From Taibaiella soli (GTDB lineage: Bacteria; Bacteroidota; Bacteroidia; Chitinophagales; Chitinophagaceae), in NCBI RefSeq assembly GCF_003236175.1, contig NZ_QKTW01000022.1, positions 402,579-466,578 on the forward strand: a DNA stretch of 64,000 nucleotides, read 5' to 3'. This document shows, piece by piece, positions 25,738-34,895 of this stretch. The notes beneath the pieces were generated by a model, which was not told where the DNA came from, did not search any database, and was given only the letters and a program-made list of their open reading frames with translations. The position numbers and the translations under genes were made by a program. How positions within the stretch are numbered: position 1 is the stretch's first letter; each line of letters opens with the position of its first letter.

Positions 25738-27633
25738 TTCCGCTTGTTGTATCTGCGGGAGTAAAGATTGATATTGTTGTTCGAAAGTACTAGCACTTGA
25801 TAGAACGTTAGCTTTAGTGGCCAGTAGAATATTGTATTCGGTTTTTATCTGGGCTTCTAATTTTTGACGCTTATTTTTTAAAGCGTCTGATGCAATATTG
25901 ATTTCTGAATTAAGTAAATTAAGATCTGGGGTATACACGAAACCTGCACCAACATGACGTTGCCAGTCAAACAGAATTTGAATGTTTTTAGGTCCAATCC
26001 CTGCGATTTTGATACTACGTAATTTATTAATGTCGGCTGCGTTACAGATGCCACTGTTATATATGGTTAGCTTTTTAGCAGCTCCAAATGATGGAATTGT
26101 GTGATTTCGAATATCGAATTGCTGGAGGTATTGGTTATACTTTTGTTGATAGTGTTTCTCTTCAGTTTTCTTTTTAGTCCAGGCGAATTCATTGGGTAAA
26201 TCTTTGAAATTTTCAATTAGCCCAGCAATTTTATTACTTATTTGTGCATAATTTTTTTGCTGAGATAAGGAGTTGTGCTGGCTGATGACAGATTGCTTCG
26301 AATGATTTAATGAGTCATAGGCAAATTGACGACGATTTAATTCTTCTTTCAGTTTTTTTTGTGAGAGCTTGTTTGCAACTAAGATGGCAAATACTCCGAC
26401 AAACAAAAATCCTAAACTGATTAACGTCATAAGAGTAAATACGACGATTAGAATGCTTATGATAAACTTTTTTGTGCGCTTTAATTTTTTAAATTTTTCA
26501 TCAATTGAATTTGCGTGTAAGTGTGTGTTGACAGGACTTTCTTGCAATTTTTTTATTACCAACGGTTCTAGTCTGAATCCTTGTATAAAAAGATCAATAT
26601 TGTCTAATTGAGGAGCCGCTTTTAGGTATGAATCATCAAGGAAGTACATAATGTTCGACTCGCTTTTAAAGCGACACCATGGACAAATTCCCGCCTTTTT
26701 TGGGAAAAAGTGAATTTTTGATTTTCCGCACTGAACAAGTTCTTTGCTCAATGTTTGCAACTCATTTATCCACTGTGATGCAACAGGTCTAATTGGGTAG
26801 TCTTCAAATGACTTATGGAATAGACCAATGAGTTCTGCTGGAAGGCTGGTAAATTCTAGACTATTTTTAGCAGGGAACAATTTCTTATTAGTACGTTGCA
26901 ACGAGTATGCAAATTCTCGAGTTTTTATGGCTGTTTCTTCATCAATTTCCTGCTTGTTTGGATTAATGCCTGTAAAAGGGGCACGCCCTAAAAATAAAAG
27001 CTGAAAGATTAGGGTAGATAAAGAAAAGTTGTCTGTATTTGTTGTTCGAATAACATTTGTAAATGAGCCCCTTTCTAATAACTCCGGTGGCGTATATCTT
27101 GGAATCCCTACCTCGCAAAAATAATATCTGTTGCCATTTTTTATTTGGAAAGAATCGCAATCGATTAGTGAAACCATTCCAGTTGAATTCACAAGGATGT
27201 TTGCTTCATTTACGTCCCCAACAACAATACCCATCTCATGAATTTTAAAAAATGCGGTAGCGAGATTGCGAGCGACGTGCACTAAGAAATTGTAACCTTT
27301 ATCCGGGAAAAGCTTCTTTCTGTCCATTGGACTGAAAAGGTTGTGTAACGGCACATACCCTTCTAGCTTTTTCATCACTAAGCCGCAAACATTGCCTTTA
27401 TTATCCTTTACAACATCTAAGGGCCAAGCCGCAAATTTTTGCAGCTCGTCCGTTAATAGGGATGTCATGAAGATTAGCTTTTCTATTTTTTCATCAACTA
27501 ACGGGTCAGAATATATTTTCAATACCAGATTTGCAGAGCCCATAACTTCAAATACTGTTCCCTCGCCCCCCTGTCCAATTTTTGAACTCGGGGAATAATT
27601 GGTATTTTTTAATCCAATGTAGGTTTCTGGCAT
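25693..27633 (-). CDS. Membrane-anchored Ser/Thr protein kinase-like protein with zinc finger and helix-hairpin-helix (TerY-P triad kinase)
   Basis: 646 residues. Kinase domain about 12-290: glycine loop IGQGGEGTVFEV (19-30), ATP-binding K39, catalytic loop VVGDVNEANILV with D140 and N145, and the metal Asp in LIDCDSF (D158 or D160, replacing DFG); PPE at 182-184 stands for APE. A CHCC zinc finger follows (C302, H308, C317, C320, ending CPWC). Residues about 390-421 are strongly hydrophobic (membrane anchor), then a coiled-coil-rich region and a helix-hairpin-helix-like segment near 545-565 (LRSIKIAGIGPKNIQILFDW). Kinase + zinc finger + HhH, with PP2C and vWA genes upstream, is the TerY-P triad described for Ter-type stress systems. 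Its start shares base 27633 with the end of the phosphatase gene. Confidence 0.85.
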   Translation of the reverse strand: MPETYIGLKNTNYSPSSKIGQGGEGTVFEVMGSANLVLKIYSDPLVDEKIEKLIFMTSLLTDELQKFAAWPLDVVKDNKGNVCGLVMKKLEGYVPLHNLFSPMDRKKLFPDKGYNFLVHVARNLATAFFKIHEMGIVVGDVNEANILVNSTGMVSLIDCDSFQIKNGNRYYFCEVGIPRYTPPELLERGSFTNVIRTTNTDNFSLSTLIFQLLFLGRAPFTGINPNKQEIDEETAIKTREFAYSLQRTNKKLFPAKNSLEFTSLPAELIGLFHKSFEDYPIRPVASQWINELQTLSKELVQCGKSKIHFFPKKAGICPWCRFKSESNIMYFLDDSYLKAAPQLDNIDLFIQGFRLEPLVIKKLQESPVNTHLHANSIDEKFKKLKRTKKFIISILIVVFTLMTLISLGFLFVGVFAILVANKLSQKKLKEELNRRQFAYDSLNHSKQSVISQHNSLSQQKNYAQISNKIAGLIENFKDLPNEFAWTKKKTEEKHYQQKYNQYLQQFDIRNHTIPSFGAAKKLTIYNSGICNAADINKLRSIKIAGIGPKNIQILFDWQRHVGAGFVYTPDLNLLNSEINIASDALKNKRQKLEAQIKTEYNILLATKANVLSSASTFEQQYQSLLPQIQQAELELEAFKQFLKKGK

Positions 27634-28397
27634 TACTTAAGTTTCGTTGCTAAAAATAAGGTCTTGTCATCATCGGTTCTACTCGTAATTCCATGCCCAG
27701 ATAGATAGTCACTCAGTTTTTTATTTAAGATTGAAATGTGGGATTCTTCTGTAACCTTTCTTAGGGAAGGAAATAGATGATTAAAGAACGGCTGATGAAC
27801 GGTTTCTGTTTCATTAATTAATGTCAACATTTGCAAGCCATCAGTAAAGAGGGCTACCTCTTCGATCGTTTCATCGATGATTTTTGTTTTTAAACTTGGA
27901 AAGAGAGGGTTGTCGATTAAAAATGAGGTTGTATTTTGGTATTCACCATTATGAGGCCAAAAAATATGAGTGAAATGGTTACTGCCATCATTTCGTACTA
28001 TAGCACCGTCCCCAATTTGCATGAAACCTGCTTGATTAGGAAGTAAAATGCAACCCAACAATGTGCATGAAAATTCGTTTTTGGGTTCTCGATTTTCTTT
28101 CGAAAGTTGATACAGATGGTCGTAAGTACTTTCCGCTATTTGTAAGAGTATGCTATCATTAAGGGCCATGTTATTGCGTACCGACTCGATTGCAAGTTCG
28201 ACAGCTAATTGAACCGTGACTGCTGAGGCTTTCGCGGCGTATTTCGCACTGCCAGCGCCATCGCTAACAAAACAAATTAGTGCTTGGTCACCGTTGTTAA
28301 GTTCGACTATACTGTGATACAGGGCATCCTCACAATTTTTGCCCGATGCTATATGGGATGATCCGATGACGCTTTGTCCAATTGCTTTCCACCTCAT
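27633..28397 (-). CDS. PP2C-family Ser/Thr protein phosphatase (TerY-P triad)
   Basis: 254 residues, the whole protein being one PP2C domain. Metal-binding acidic residues are visible in CEDALYHS (near 24), ICFVSDGAGSA (Asp near 45), ALFTDGLQML (near 189) and RTDDDKTLFLAT at the C-terminus. The sequence begins MRWKAIGQSVIGSSHIASGKNCEDA, typical of stand-alone bacterial PP2Cs in such triads. It should reverse phosphorylation by the adjacent kinase. It overlaps the vWA gene by four bases (ATGA) and abuts the kinase gene, so all three are translationally coupled. Confidence 0.9.
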   Translation of the reverse strand: MRWKAIGQSVIGSSHIASGKNCEDALYHSIVELNNGDQALICFVSDGAGSAKYAAKASAVTVQLAVELAIESVRNNMALNDSILLQIAESTYDHLYQLSKENREPKNEFSCTLLGCILLPNQAGFMQIGDGAIVRNDGSNHFTHIFWPHNGEYQNTTSFLIDNPLFPSLKTKIIDETIEEVALFTDGLQMLTLINETETVHQPFFNHLFPSLRKVTEESHISILNKKLSDYLSGHGITSRTDDDKTLFLATKLK

Positions 28398-29065
28398 ATT
28401 TCGTTCCAGCCAGATAGAGGTAATAAACTTGTGTTTTCGCCAGGATTCTTATTAGATACGCCTTTCATTGATCCCGACAACCAAAGGAAGAATTCTCGAA
28501 ACATTAAGCCTTTTAGTTTTATGGGTGTACGAACAGACAGCTTACTGAGTGTATCCATATTCGCGCCTTCTACCCCAATAGCAAAAAATGCAAATCGATT
28601 GTTAGCCTCGCCTTCTTTTATTAATTGTGCGGCATGCGACCAATTGTCGGTTGGAGCGCCATCTGTAATCAATATTATCCACGGTTTGTAGTACCCTATG
28701 CCGTTTTCTTTATAGACTTGTTTCCGCTTGTTTATCAGTTCTACACCCATTGTGACAGCAGCTCCAATAGGTGTATCTCCTGTAGTAGTAAGGCGTTTGG
28801 GATAGAAATTGTCAACAGTTTGAAAGTCGGATTCTAATGTTGTAGGGCCGAAAGTTATCATAGCAATTTCTACACGCTTTGACGCCAGTGAATCTTGAAT
28901 CAGTTCTTCTTTTAATGTTTGAATTCCGTTATTTAACTCTTGGATAGGTAGACCCGACATTGAGCCGGATGTATCAAGAAGGAGCATGCAAGGACATCTC
29001 GACTCTGGGTTATTCGCAAAATCGTCAGCGCCAAAAGGGATTTGTTCAAAAGGTATGTAGTCCAT
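28394..29065 (-). CDS. TerY-like von Willebrand factor A domain protein
   Basis: 223 residues from the Met at 29065 (MDYIPFEQIPFG). A further 17 codons are open upstream but look like leader. vWA domain with a complete MIDAS: LLLDTSGSMSG (DxSxS), the Thr in TTGDTPIGAAV, and the Asp in LITDGAPTDNW. TerY-type vWA proteins act as metal-dependent scaffolds or switches, phosphorylated or dephosphorylated by the co-encoded kinase and phosphatase. First gene of the three-gene minus-strand unit. No terB, terC or terD genes are in the window, so this is the triad alone. Confidence 0.88.
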   Translation of the reverse strand: MDYIPFEQIPFGADDFANNPESRCPCMLLLDTSGSMSGLPIQELNNGIQTLKEELIQDSLASKRVEIAMITFGPTTLESDFQTVDNFYPKRLTTTGDTPIGAAVTMGVELINKRKQVYKENGIGYYKPWIILITDGAPTDNWSHAAQLIKEGEANNRFAFFAIGVEGANMDTLSKLSVRTPIKLKGLMFREFFLWLSGSMKGVSNKNPGENTSLLPLSGWNEI

Positions 29066-29546
29066 AATGTGTGTGTTTTTATTTAACTGATTAAATGTGT
29101 GGTATTCTAAATGCATATATTTTTCTTGTTTTCCGTCATTTACTTACCCTTAAAAAAGTAAGCGAGTATTCCGGAGGCTTTATTCTCATACTACGAAATG
29201 AAGGTGAGTACATTGAATCCGTTCGCGAGTTTTTTAATATATAAAATTTCAAATTGCGGCAGTAAAGATTTGGTGAGATTTGATAGCGCCAAAGGATGCT
29301 TTTAAAAATCGTAATGTTATAAGTTATCAACGAGTTTTGGAAGCACAATAATAGTAATTTAATTAGACTTCTAAATTCTATTTTATGCAGGGATTTATTT
29401 ATTGAGAGATTCACCTTATTAGTCACAATGGCATTATTCTGTTTGGTACAGTCTAAACCTTCAACAAAAAAACCTCCAACCAAAATAACATATACCGTAC
29501 CCAACTTTCTCGCGAAAACACCCAGTGGCTTTTTTACGCCGTTATG
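29066..29546. other. 481-bp AT-rich gap upstream of the vWA gene
   Basis: No convincing gene. A 122-codon minus-strand frame (29136-29504) has poor protein character and no start context. The stretch should contain the promoter of the vWA-PP2C-kinase unit, but I cannot point to a good match. The AT richness here and in the kinase gene is higher than in the flanking Pst and Dyp regions, which fits horizontal acquisition of the triad. Confidence 0.5.
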
Positions 29547-31070
29547 CTACACACCCGCCATCCTCCCCAACGTTTCCATGCTCGGCAACAAACAATACGC
29601 TGTACCCCTCGTCACCAGAAAATTTGGTAGGGTAGGGATCGTGATTTTGTTGTTTGCATCCACAGGAATAATAAAGCTCGTGACCGTTCCGGGGAACGCA
29701 TCGGAGTTGGCTGCAGTTTTATCTCCAAGCAGTGCATCTTGTGGTGGTTTCCGGACACTGAAAATTTCCTTGCCGCTAAAATTATTGTTGTTCATCCAGC
29801 CATAGATTTTTTCAAACTGTCCTGCAAGGTCGCCACAAAGGAACAGACCGATGAGTCCTCGGTCCTGGCCGTCATCTACTACAACCTGATCATCCATTGT
29901 TGGCCCATACGGTACGCCTCTTCTGACGATGCGCGGAACAAACGTTCCCTCTGCTGCAACCATTTGCTGGTCTCTCGGATTGGCCACACGTGTATGCGCA
30001 GAGAAAGGGCAACGAAGCGAGCTGGTAATATCATCTTTATGACCGGAAGCGTCGGTAACAGAATAGTTGAAGTTCTCTTCGTGTGAGGTTTCATGTGCTG
30101 GTTTATCGGGACTAAGCATTAAAGGAGAACCATTGCGCCAGCGACCGCACATTTTTGCTGCAAGCCATTCCTCTAAAGAGGTCTCCAGCTTTAGTTGCTG
30201 CAATTGCTGCATCACCGCGGGATCGGTCGTCGGGTTTTTAAGAAAACGATTGAAAGCAGCGACATCCTGATGAATCACACGGAAGCCGTTATAACAGCCG
30301 TCTTTTGCAAAAATGCTTGCAGTGTCTTCACCTGTTGGTCCAGGTACGGTGAGGGCATCTTGTGGATAGCCAATAACGAAATTGTTGTTGGATTCAGCAC
30401 TTGGTGTTCCTTCTGATGGCTTAAGCGACGGTTCAGAAATACCATCGGTATAGCCAAAGTGTATTTTCGCCGGGTCTTTATCTACAATAGACTGATACAA
30501 CCGACCATTTTTTATTGCGGGTAATAATGGAATAAATTCCGTCAGACCGTTGGTTTTTGCTGCATCTAACACATATGCAATAAGTATCTCCAGATCTTCT
30601 TCCGTCAGGCTATAGATATGAACAATGCAATCAAGATTATTGGTTACCGCATCACCCTGACCATTCCACCAGTTTTGCGGATTGCTTTTATTGTTTTTGC
30701 CAGCGTTGTCTCCAAGTGATTGCTGCGAACCACCGGAAGCAGGGCCCTCCCGAAAAGTTACCGGAAATCGTTGCAGGTCTTGTTGCCTGATAATTGCAGG
30801 ATCGAGCTTTGAAATACCGTTGAAGGTTAGGCCAATGTTGAGCATGGATACCGGTTTGTATACACCCCAATCTTCTGCAGACTGTACATGACTGTACAAT
30901 GCTTTAAAAAAGGTCTGTTGTTGGCTAAGCTCAGTTGGTGTACTGCCAGGCGATTGCGTGCTGCCGGGCAGTTGAAAAAGCAGGTGGCAGGAATAAGGAT
31001 GTGTATAGCCTTTTAAGATGAGCCCTTGCACATTCTTTCTCTCGGGGGCATTGCGTGTGGTTGTTTCCAT
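29547..31070 (-). CDS. Dyp-type heme peroxidase (large form)
   Basis: 507 residues, longer than the usual 300-400 of compact Dyp peroxidases. Family residues are present: GYTDG (206-210, the GxxDG motif with the distal Asp D209), the proximal heme His H359 in CPFSAHTRVANPR, and the distal Arg in IVRRGVPYGP (383/384). The late NNFSGKEIFS and GLIGLFLCGDLAGQFEKIYGW stretches also fit. No signal peptide, so cytoplasmic or exported by an unrecognised route. Dyp peroxidases oxidise dyes, phenolics or porphyrins with H2O2. No encapsulin gene is adjacent. It lies 72 bases downstream of a small conserved-looking gene on the same strand and may be expressed with it. Confidence 0.9.
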   Translation of the reverse strand: METTTRNAPERKNVQGLILKGYTHPYSCHLLFQLPGSTQSPGSTPTELSQQQTFFKALYSHVQSAEDWGVYKPVSMLNIGLTFNGISKLDPAIIRQQDLQRFPVTFREGPASGGSQQSLGDNAGKNNKSNPQNWWNGQGDAVTNNLDCIVHIYSLTEEDLEILIAYVLDAAKTNGLTEFIPLLPAIKNGRLYQSIVDKDPAKIHFGYTDGISEPSLKPSEGTPSAESNNNFVIGYPQDALTVPGPTGEDTASIFAKDGCYNGFRVIHQDVAAFNRFLKNPTTDPAVMQQLQQLKLETSLEEWLAAKMCGRWRNGSPLMLSPDKPAHETSHEENFNYSVTDASGHKDDITSSLRCPFSAHTRVANPRDQQMVAAEGTFVPRIVRRGVPYGPTMDDQVVVDDGQDRGLIGLFLCGDLAGQFEKIYGWMNNNNFSGKEIFSVRKPPQDALLGDKTAANSDAFPGTVTSFIIPVDANNKITIPTLPNFLVTRGTAYCLLPSMETLGRMAGV

Positions 31071-31083
31071 AAATATAAAGTAA

Positions 31084-31107
31084 AGCGTAGGTACAGGTAC
31101 CTACGCT
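31084..31107 (-). other. Hairpin between the small gene and the Dyp peroxidase gene
   Basis: GCGTAGGTAC (31085-31094) and GTACCTACGC (31097-31106) are perfect complements separated by two bases, with a further A-T pair outside. On the minus strand CTTTACTTTATATTT follows. Candidate intercistronic stability or attenuating element. Confidence 0.45.
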
Positions 31108-31142
31108 ACGATAAAGATGAAGAGTTGGATTACGGATACGGA

Positions 31143-31595
31143 TTAATCAGCGTTGATTTGCTTCACCGTTAAATTATAGGCCTGATAAAAATTTGTCCAG
31201 TTCCCGGAAGTAGGAGCTGGTGTGAGATTCACGCTGTTAATGAAGTTTTGAAAATCCGTCAAAGTGTTGATCGGTGGCACCGGGTTGTAAGCAATTAGCG
31301 CAATGCCTTGTATTGCAGTTTTAATTCCTCCACCGGCATTCCAGAATGTTTCAAGGTACGGATTCATTGCAAGGTCGAAATCTGTCATCAGTAAAAGGCC
31401 CATATATCCGCTGGCTGGTGTGCCCGGTGTGGTGGCTGGATTAGGCACTAATGCGAGCGTTGCATAATGCACAATTTCTGCTGCATCCAGGCCTGCCTGT
31501 ACACCTTGTGTAAAATTTGCGACAGCTTTTTCAGCTAGTTCTTGTGATACAGCATCTTGTTTGATCTGTACGTACATCGTTAACGGACTTGCCAT
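31143..31595 (-). CDS. Hypothetical protein upstream of the Dyp peroxidase
   Basis: 150 residues from the Met at 31595 (MASPLTMYVQIKQDAV). The longer open frame to 31781 has a basic, cysteine-bearing N-terminus with no protein-like pattern, so I prefer the inner start. Contents: an N-terminal beta strand followed by helix (SQELAEKAVANFTQGVQAGLDAAEIVHYATLALV), a Gly/Pro-rich loop, a hydrophobic middle (GYMGLLLMTDFDLAMNPYLETFW) and GGIKTAIQGIALIAYNP. No family recognised. Same strand as, and 72 bases ahead of, the Dyp gene. I infer a partner or a second domain-like subunit of the peroxidase, unproven. Confidence 0.6.
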   Translation of the reverse strand: MASPLTMYVQIKQDAVSQELAEKAVANFTQGVQAGLDAAEIVHYATLALVPNPATTPGTPASGYMGLLLMTDFDLAMNPYLETFWNAGGGIKTAIQGIALIAYNPVPPINTLTDFQNFINSVNLTPAPTSGNWTNFYQAYNLTVKQINAD

Positions 31596-31860
31596 TTTCT
31601 GTATTATGTTTTGATGGTGAGGTATCGAAGATAATATATCTGTTTTGACCCTGCAACGTGAAAAAAACATTCTTTCATTGGTTAAGAGACAGTAGACGAT
31701 CTCATTAACTCTATGTATAACACGCCTGATGGGACTTGTGCCAATGGCATTTTTTCGCATCAAAATAATTTTTGTTAGCAAGAAATAAGGAGCCGACTAC
31801 CTGTTAAAAAACGGAACAAGCACGTATAATTACCTAGCTTAAAAAACGGGAATTTTACCG

Positions 31861-31891
31861 TTGATAATTATTTATCACATATGTAGTTTAG
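31861..31891 (+). promoter_or_regulatory. Possible promoter for the 31914 gene
   Basis: TTG (31861-31863), 20 bases, TAGTTTAG (31884-31891), one base off TAnnTTTG. It would give a leader of only about 15 bases. The rest of the 318-bp divergent gap 31596-31913 shows nothing else I can name. Confidence 0.35.
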
Positions 31892-31913
31892 CAGAAACCA
31901 ACGACCAGCAATT

Positions 31914-34127
31914 ATGAACAAGAAAATCGCTTTTAGATTGTTTTTTTTGTTTCTATGCACATCATTCATCACGCGCACAGATGCACAGGCATACAAGCAC
32001 CCCGTTCCAATAAATTTTAACGCCGATGGTACGCTGGATACGCCGTTGCCAGACAGATTGACGAACGAAGATCTTTTGACGTTTTCCGTTCAAGGAACAC
32101 AGGAAAATATCAATAAATATCAAAAAGAGGTTTCGGAACGAATTAAGAAAGCGCAGCAATATCTGGAGCTTTTACGTCATGATACCGCTAAAATGAAAAT
32201 CCTGACGACGGTCTACGGAATAACAGAACTTGATACATCGAAAATGTTTCGCCCAACTCCATTTGACCAGGAAATGAAGTATTACTCCATAAAGTCAAAT
32301 ATGACTCAAGGCAAATACGATAGTAGTTTAAAACCTGGTGTTCCATTACCCGCTGCTAAAATTGATTTAGCTGAAGGGGTACAAAAAGTGACTATTACGC
32401 TTTCAAAAAGAGACCCTTTTAAGAAACTGGTGATAGATCGAATTAAGGCAACAAGAAATGATTTTAAGGGAATGCCCTCTAAGGATGACATTGATTTAAT
32501 TGGGAACAAAATGGCTGCGTTTTCGACGGCAGCAAATACTTATACACAGACGATTTTGACGCAAATGAAAGAAAAAAAAGGATCAAAAAGTCTCAAACAA
32601 AGCCAATTTGGTACGTGGACGAATTTCGTCGATTCATTAAATGGGGTTGCTACAAACTTAATTGATAATGTTCGAAAAATAGTTGACCTAAGCGCTAATC
32701 AAAAGTGGCTTATGGAGTGGTTATGGTTCGCTTCTCAGGATAAAACAGGATTGCCATTACTGAATCCGCTCAACTTTACAGACCCTTCCTTAATTAAGGA
32801 ACCGGACACATCGCTGCTGCTGACATTACGGGCTAAACTAGCCACACGCGACAATTTCATAAAAAATGCAGCACCGGGTAAACCTTCCGAGTTTGACGCA
32901 GCTGATAAAATAATTGATGATGCGGATTTGATGCGGAGCACTATTGCTTCCAAAGAAGCGGAATATAAGTCATGGGAAAAATCATCTGCGTATAATGATT
33001 CGTTAGTCCTTGCGTACGAACATGTCAATGTCATCCTAAATAAGGCGATTTTAATGATATCCGGAAAGGATACAATAAGATGGATGCGTCATCATGATAT
33101 GTCTAATGAGGCAAATACGATGAACATTGTAGATCGTGACGAATACCTGGAGGATAGTTATGTGTCCATACTGGGACATAATCTGAAGGAAAATCAAAAA
33201 ATGTCGGTCAACATTAGTTATGCACCCATTACATCTGATCAATCTCCACTCGCCGATCAATTTACCGGGAACAGCGCTATTGATGACCTTATTGCTCTTT
33301 TAACAAAAGGCATTGGTACCCAGGGGGGCGTTCGTAGTCAGAGGGCTGAAAAAAAGGCGACCTCCGATGACAAAGACAGTTTAAGAAAATATTTGGTTAA
33401 GTTGGGAGCTAATCTGGACACACTGCAGGATTTACAAGTTTGTCTAGCGTATGTTGGCCGACAGACAGTGCCTTACAAAGATATTGAAGAGCAAGCCGGT
33501 GAGCATTCAGCATATCACTCGGAAATAAAAATGACCAAAAAGGTAAAAGGGCCTAAGCAGGCAAGTTATGAAGTTGACGTTGTAGACACACAAAGTGGAG
33601 ATGCAGCCGCTAAAGACAAAACGTCCTCTTCATCGTCAGATACTTTTACTTATCGGGTAAATAAAAAATATTGGTTGTTCCCTATGGCGGGCTTGGCATA
33701 TAATGTTACCCATTTTGCGCACATAGATCCTAATTCGTCAGGCAACGGTCCTGGAACTGTTTCTACAGAAGATCCCGTCCATTTTGTTGCCGGTTTAAAA
33801 TTCTATATCAATAAGACCGATATCCGGGACAATCGATTTATAACTGGCAAAGATGACAACGGTAAATGCCTTTTCTGGTCAAGGACAAGTATCGATGTCG
33901 CGGTTGATGTGAGCAAACCACTCAATAATATCTATACGGGAATTGGTTTTGACTTGATACCTGGATGCTGCATTAACGCAGGTGCTGTATGGAATAAGTA
34001 TACATTTTACAGCTATGATAATGGTCAAAATACAGGAAGTCAGCAATTGTATCGATGCGGATTTTATGTAGGCGTATCAACTGACGTGACGTTGGTTGAC
34101 CAAATTCTTAAACTGTTAAACCTTTAA
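31914..34127 (+). CDS. Secreted/outer-membrane hypothetical protein
   Basis: 737 residues. Signal peptide about 1-25 (FITRTDAQA). The N-terminal half (about 60-420) is mostly helical and lysine-rich with coiled-coil character (NINKYQKEVSERIKKAQQYLELL, and a KMKEKKGSKSLKQ stretch). After about 570 the sequence turns beta-rich with alternating aromatic residues (KKYWLFPMAGLAYNVTHFAHI, FVAGLKFYINKTDIRDNRF, IYTGIGFDLIPGCCINAGAVW, FYVGVSTDVTLVDQIL), suggesting a small C-terminal outer-membrane barrel. No family recognised. A lipoprotein gene follows 11 bases later, so they are probably an envelope complex of unknown function. The pair is AT-rich relative to its neighbours. Confidence 0.65.
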   Translation: MNKKIAFRLFFLFLCTSFITRTDAQAYKHPVPINFNADGTLDTPLPDRLTNEDLLTFSVQGTQENINKYQKEVSERIKKAQQYLELLRHDTAKMKILTTVYGITELDTSKMFRPTPFDQEMKYYSIKSNMTQGKYDSSLKPGVPLPAAKIDLAEGVQKVTITLSKRDPFKKLVIDRIKATRNDFKGMPSKDDIDLIGNKMAAFSTAANTYTQTILTQMKEKKGSKSLKQSQFGTWTNFVDSLNGVATNLIDNVRKIVDLSANQKWLMEWLWFASQDKTGLPLLNPLNFTDPSLIKEPDTSLLLTLRAKLATRDNFIKNAAPGKPSEFDAADKIIDDADLMRSTIASKEAEYKSWEKSSAYNDSLVLAYEHVNVILNKAILMISGKDTIRWMRHHDMSNEANTMNIVDRDEYLEDSYVSILGHNLKENQKMSVNISYAPITSDQSPLADQFTGNSAIDDLIALLTKGIGTQGGVRSQRAEKKATSDDKDSLRKYLVKLGANLDTLQDLQVCLAYVGRQTVPYKDIEEQAGEHSAYHSEIKMTKKVKGPKQASYEVDVVDTQSGDAAAKDKTSSSSSDTFTYRVNKKYWLFPMAGLAYNVTHFAHIDPNSSGNGPGTVSTEDPVHFVAGLKFYINKTDIRDNRFITGKDDNGKCLFWSRTSIDVAVDVSKPLNNIYTGIGFDLIPGCCINAGAVWNKYTFYSYDNGQNTGSQQLYRCGFYVGVSTDVTLVDQILKLLNL

Positions 34128-34138
34128 AACTACTCGTC

Positions 34139-34804
34139 ATGAAAATAAGAATATTGCGGTTGGCTATGTTACTAATATGTGTGATAGCATTCTTTTCTTG
34201 CAATAAGTATGCGGCGTACAGTGGGACAGGAAAAATAACAGGCTATATAAAAATGATCGATGAAACAACGTCATCGATACCTTCACCTTTAGGAGCAGTC
34301 ACGGTATTTTTGCACAACAATAAAAGCAATGTAACCTCATCTTATGAATACGAGACGGTAACTGACGATGCGGGATACTTTTCCGTATCCAATTTAGATT
34401 CAAAAGCAAGTATGCGCGTGTTTGTCAGATTTACAAAAGATGGTGTGGAATACGCAAGTGACACAACAGTTACGGTGGAAAATGCAGGCCTGATTACAAT
34501 GTATGTCCGGCCAAAGTATACGAATGGGTTAGTCCTTCATTTTTCAGATAGCACCGGCGGTTCATTTTCAAACGTTGCTTTTCGAATCTATACAAGCGGT
34601 ATAGCGGCATCAATGGATTCATCTGCCTATGCGTTTATTAATACAAGATCCGATAGTGATGGTAACTACCGAGTGTTCAATCTGCAGCCGCAAATTTACT
34701 ATATCGTAGCTAAAGACTCATTTGGAGCAAACCTGATCGGTGTAAACGACACAGTATTGATTACTTCAGATCAAGTAAGATTTAAAAATGTCCCACTCAA
34801 ATAA
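34139..34804 (+). CDS. Lipoprotein with carboxypeptidase-regulatory-like repeats
   Basis: 221 residues. Lipoprotein signal ending at Cys 21 (CVIAFFSCNKY). Two beta-sandwich segments of the carboxypeptidase D regulatory/transthyretin-like kind: about 30-120 (GKITGYIKMIDE.., TVTDDAGYFSVSNLDSKASMRVFVRF) and about 125-221 (GLVLHFSDSTGG.., TRSDSDGNYRVFNLQPQIYYIVAKD). Such domains are non-catalytic scaffolds on the Bacteroidota surface or in the periplasm. Directly follows the putative outer-membrane protein (11-base gap), hence very likely the same operon. Confidence 0.7.
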   Translation: MKIRILRLAMLLICVIAFFSCNKYAAYSGTGKITGYIKMIDETTSSIPSPLGAVTVFLHNNKSNVTSSYEYETVTDDAGYFSVSNLDSKASMRVFVRFTKDGVEYASDTTVTVENAGLITMYVRPKYTNGLVLHFSDSTGGSFSNVAFRIYTSGIAASMDSSAYAFINTRSDSDGNYRVFNLQPQIYYIVAKDSFGANLIGVNDTVLITSDQVRFKNVPLK

Positions 34805-34895
34805 CCGGTGTATCAGTAGAACACACCAAAAACACGTTTGATATCGGTTGGAATGTTTAGGCTTTTAAGGCTCCGTTTTCGCCCAAATCACTAGC

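Noticed and set aside
29136-29504. 122-residue minus-strand ORF
   Set aside because: Low-complexity AT-rich frame without protein-like pattern or recognisable start.
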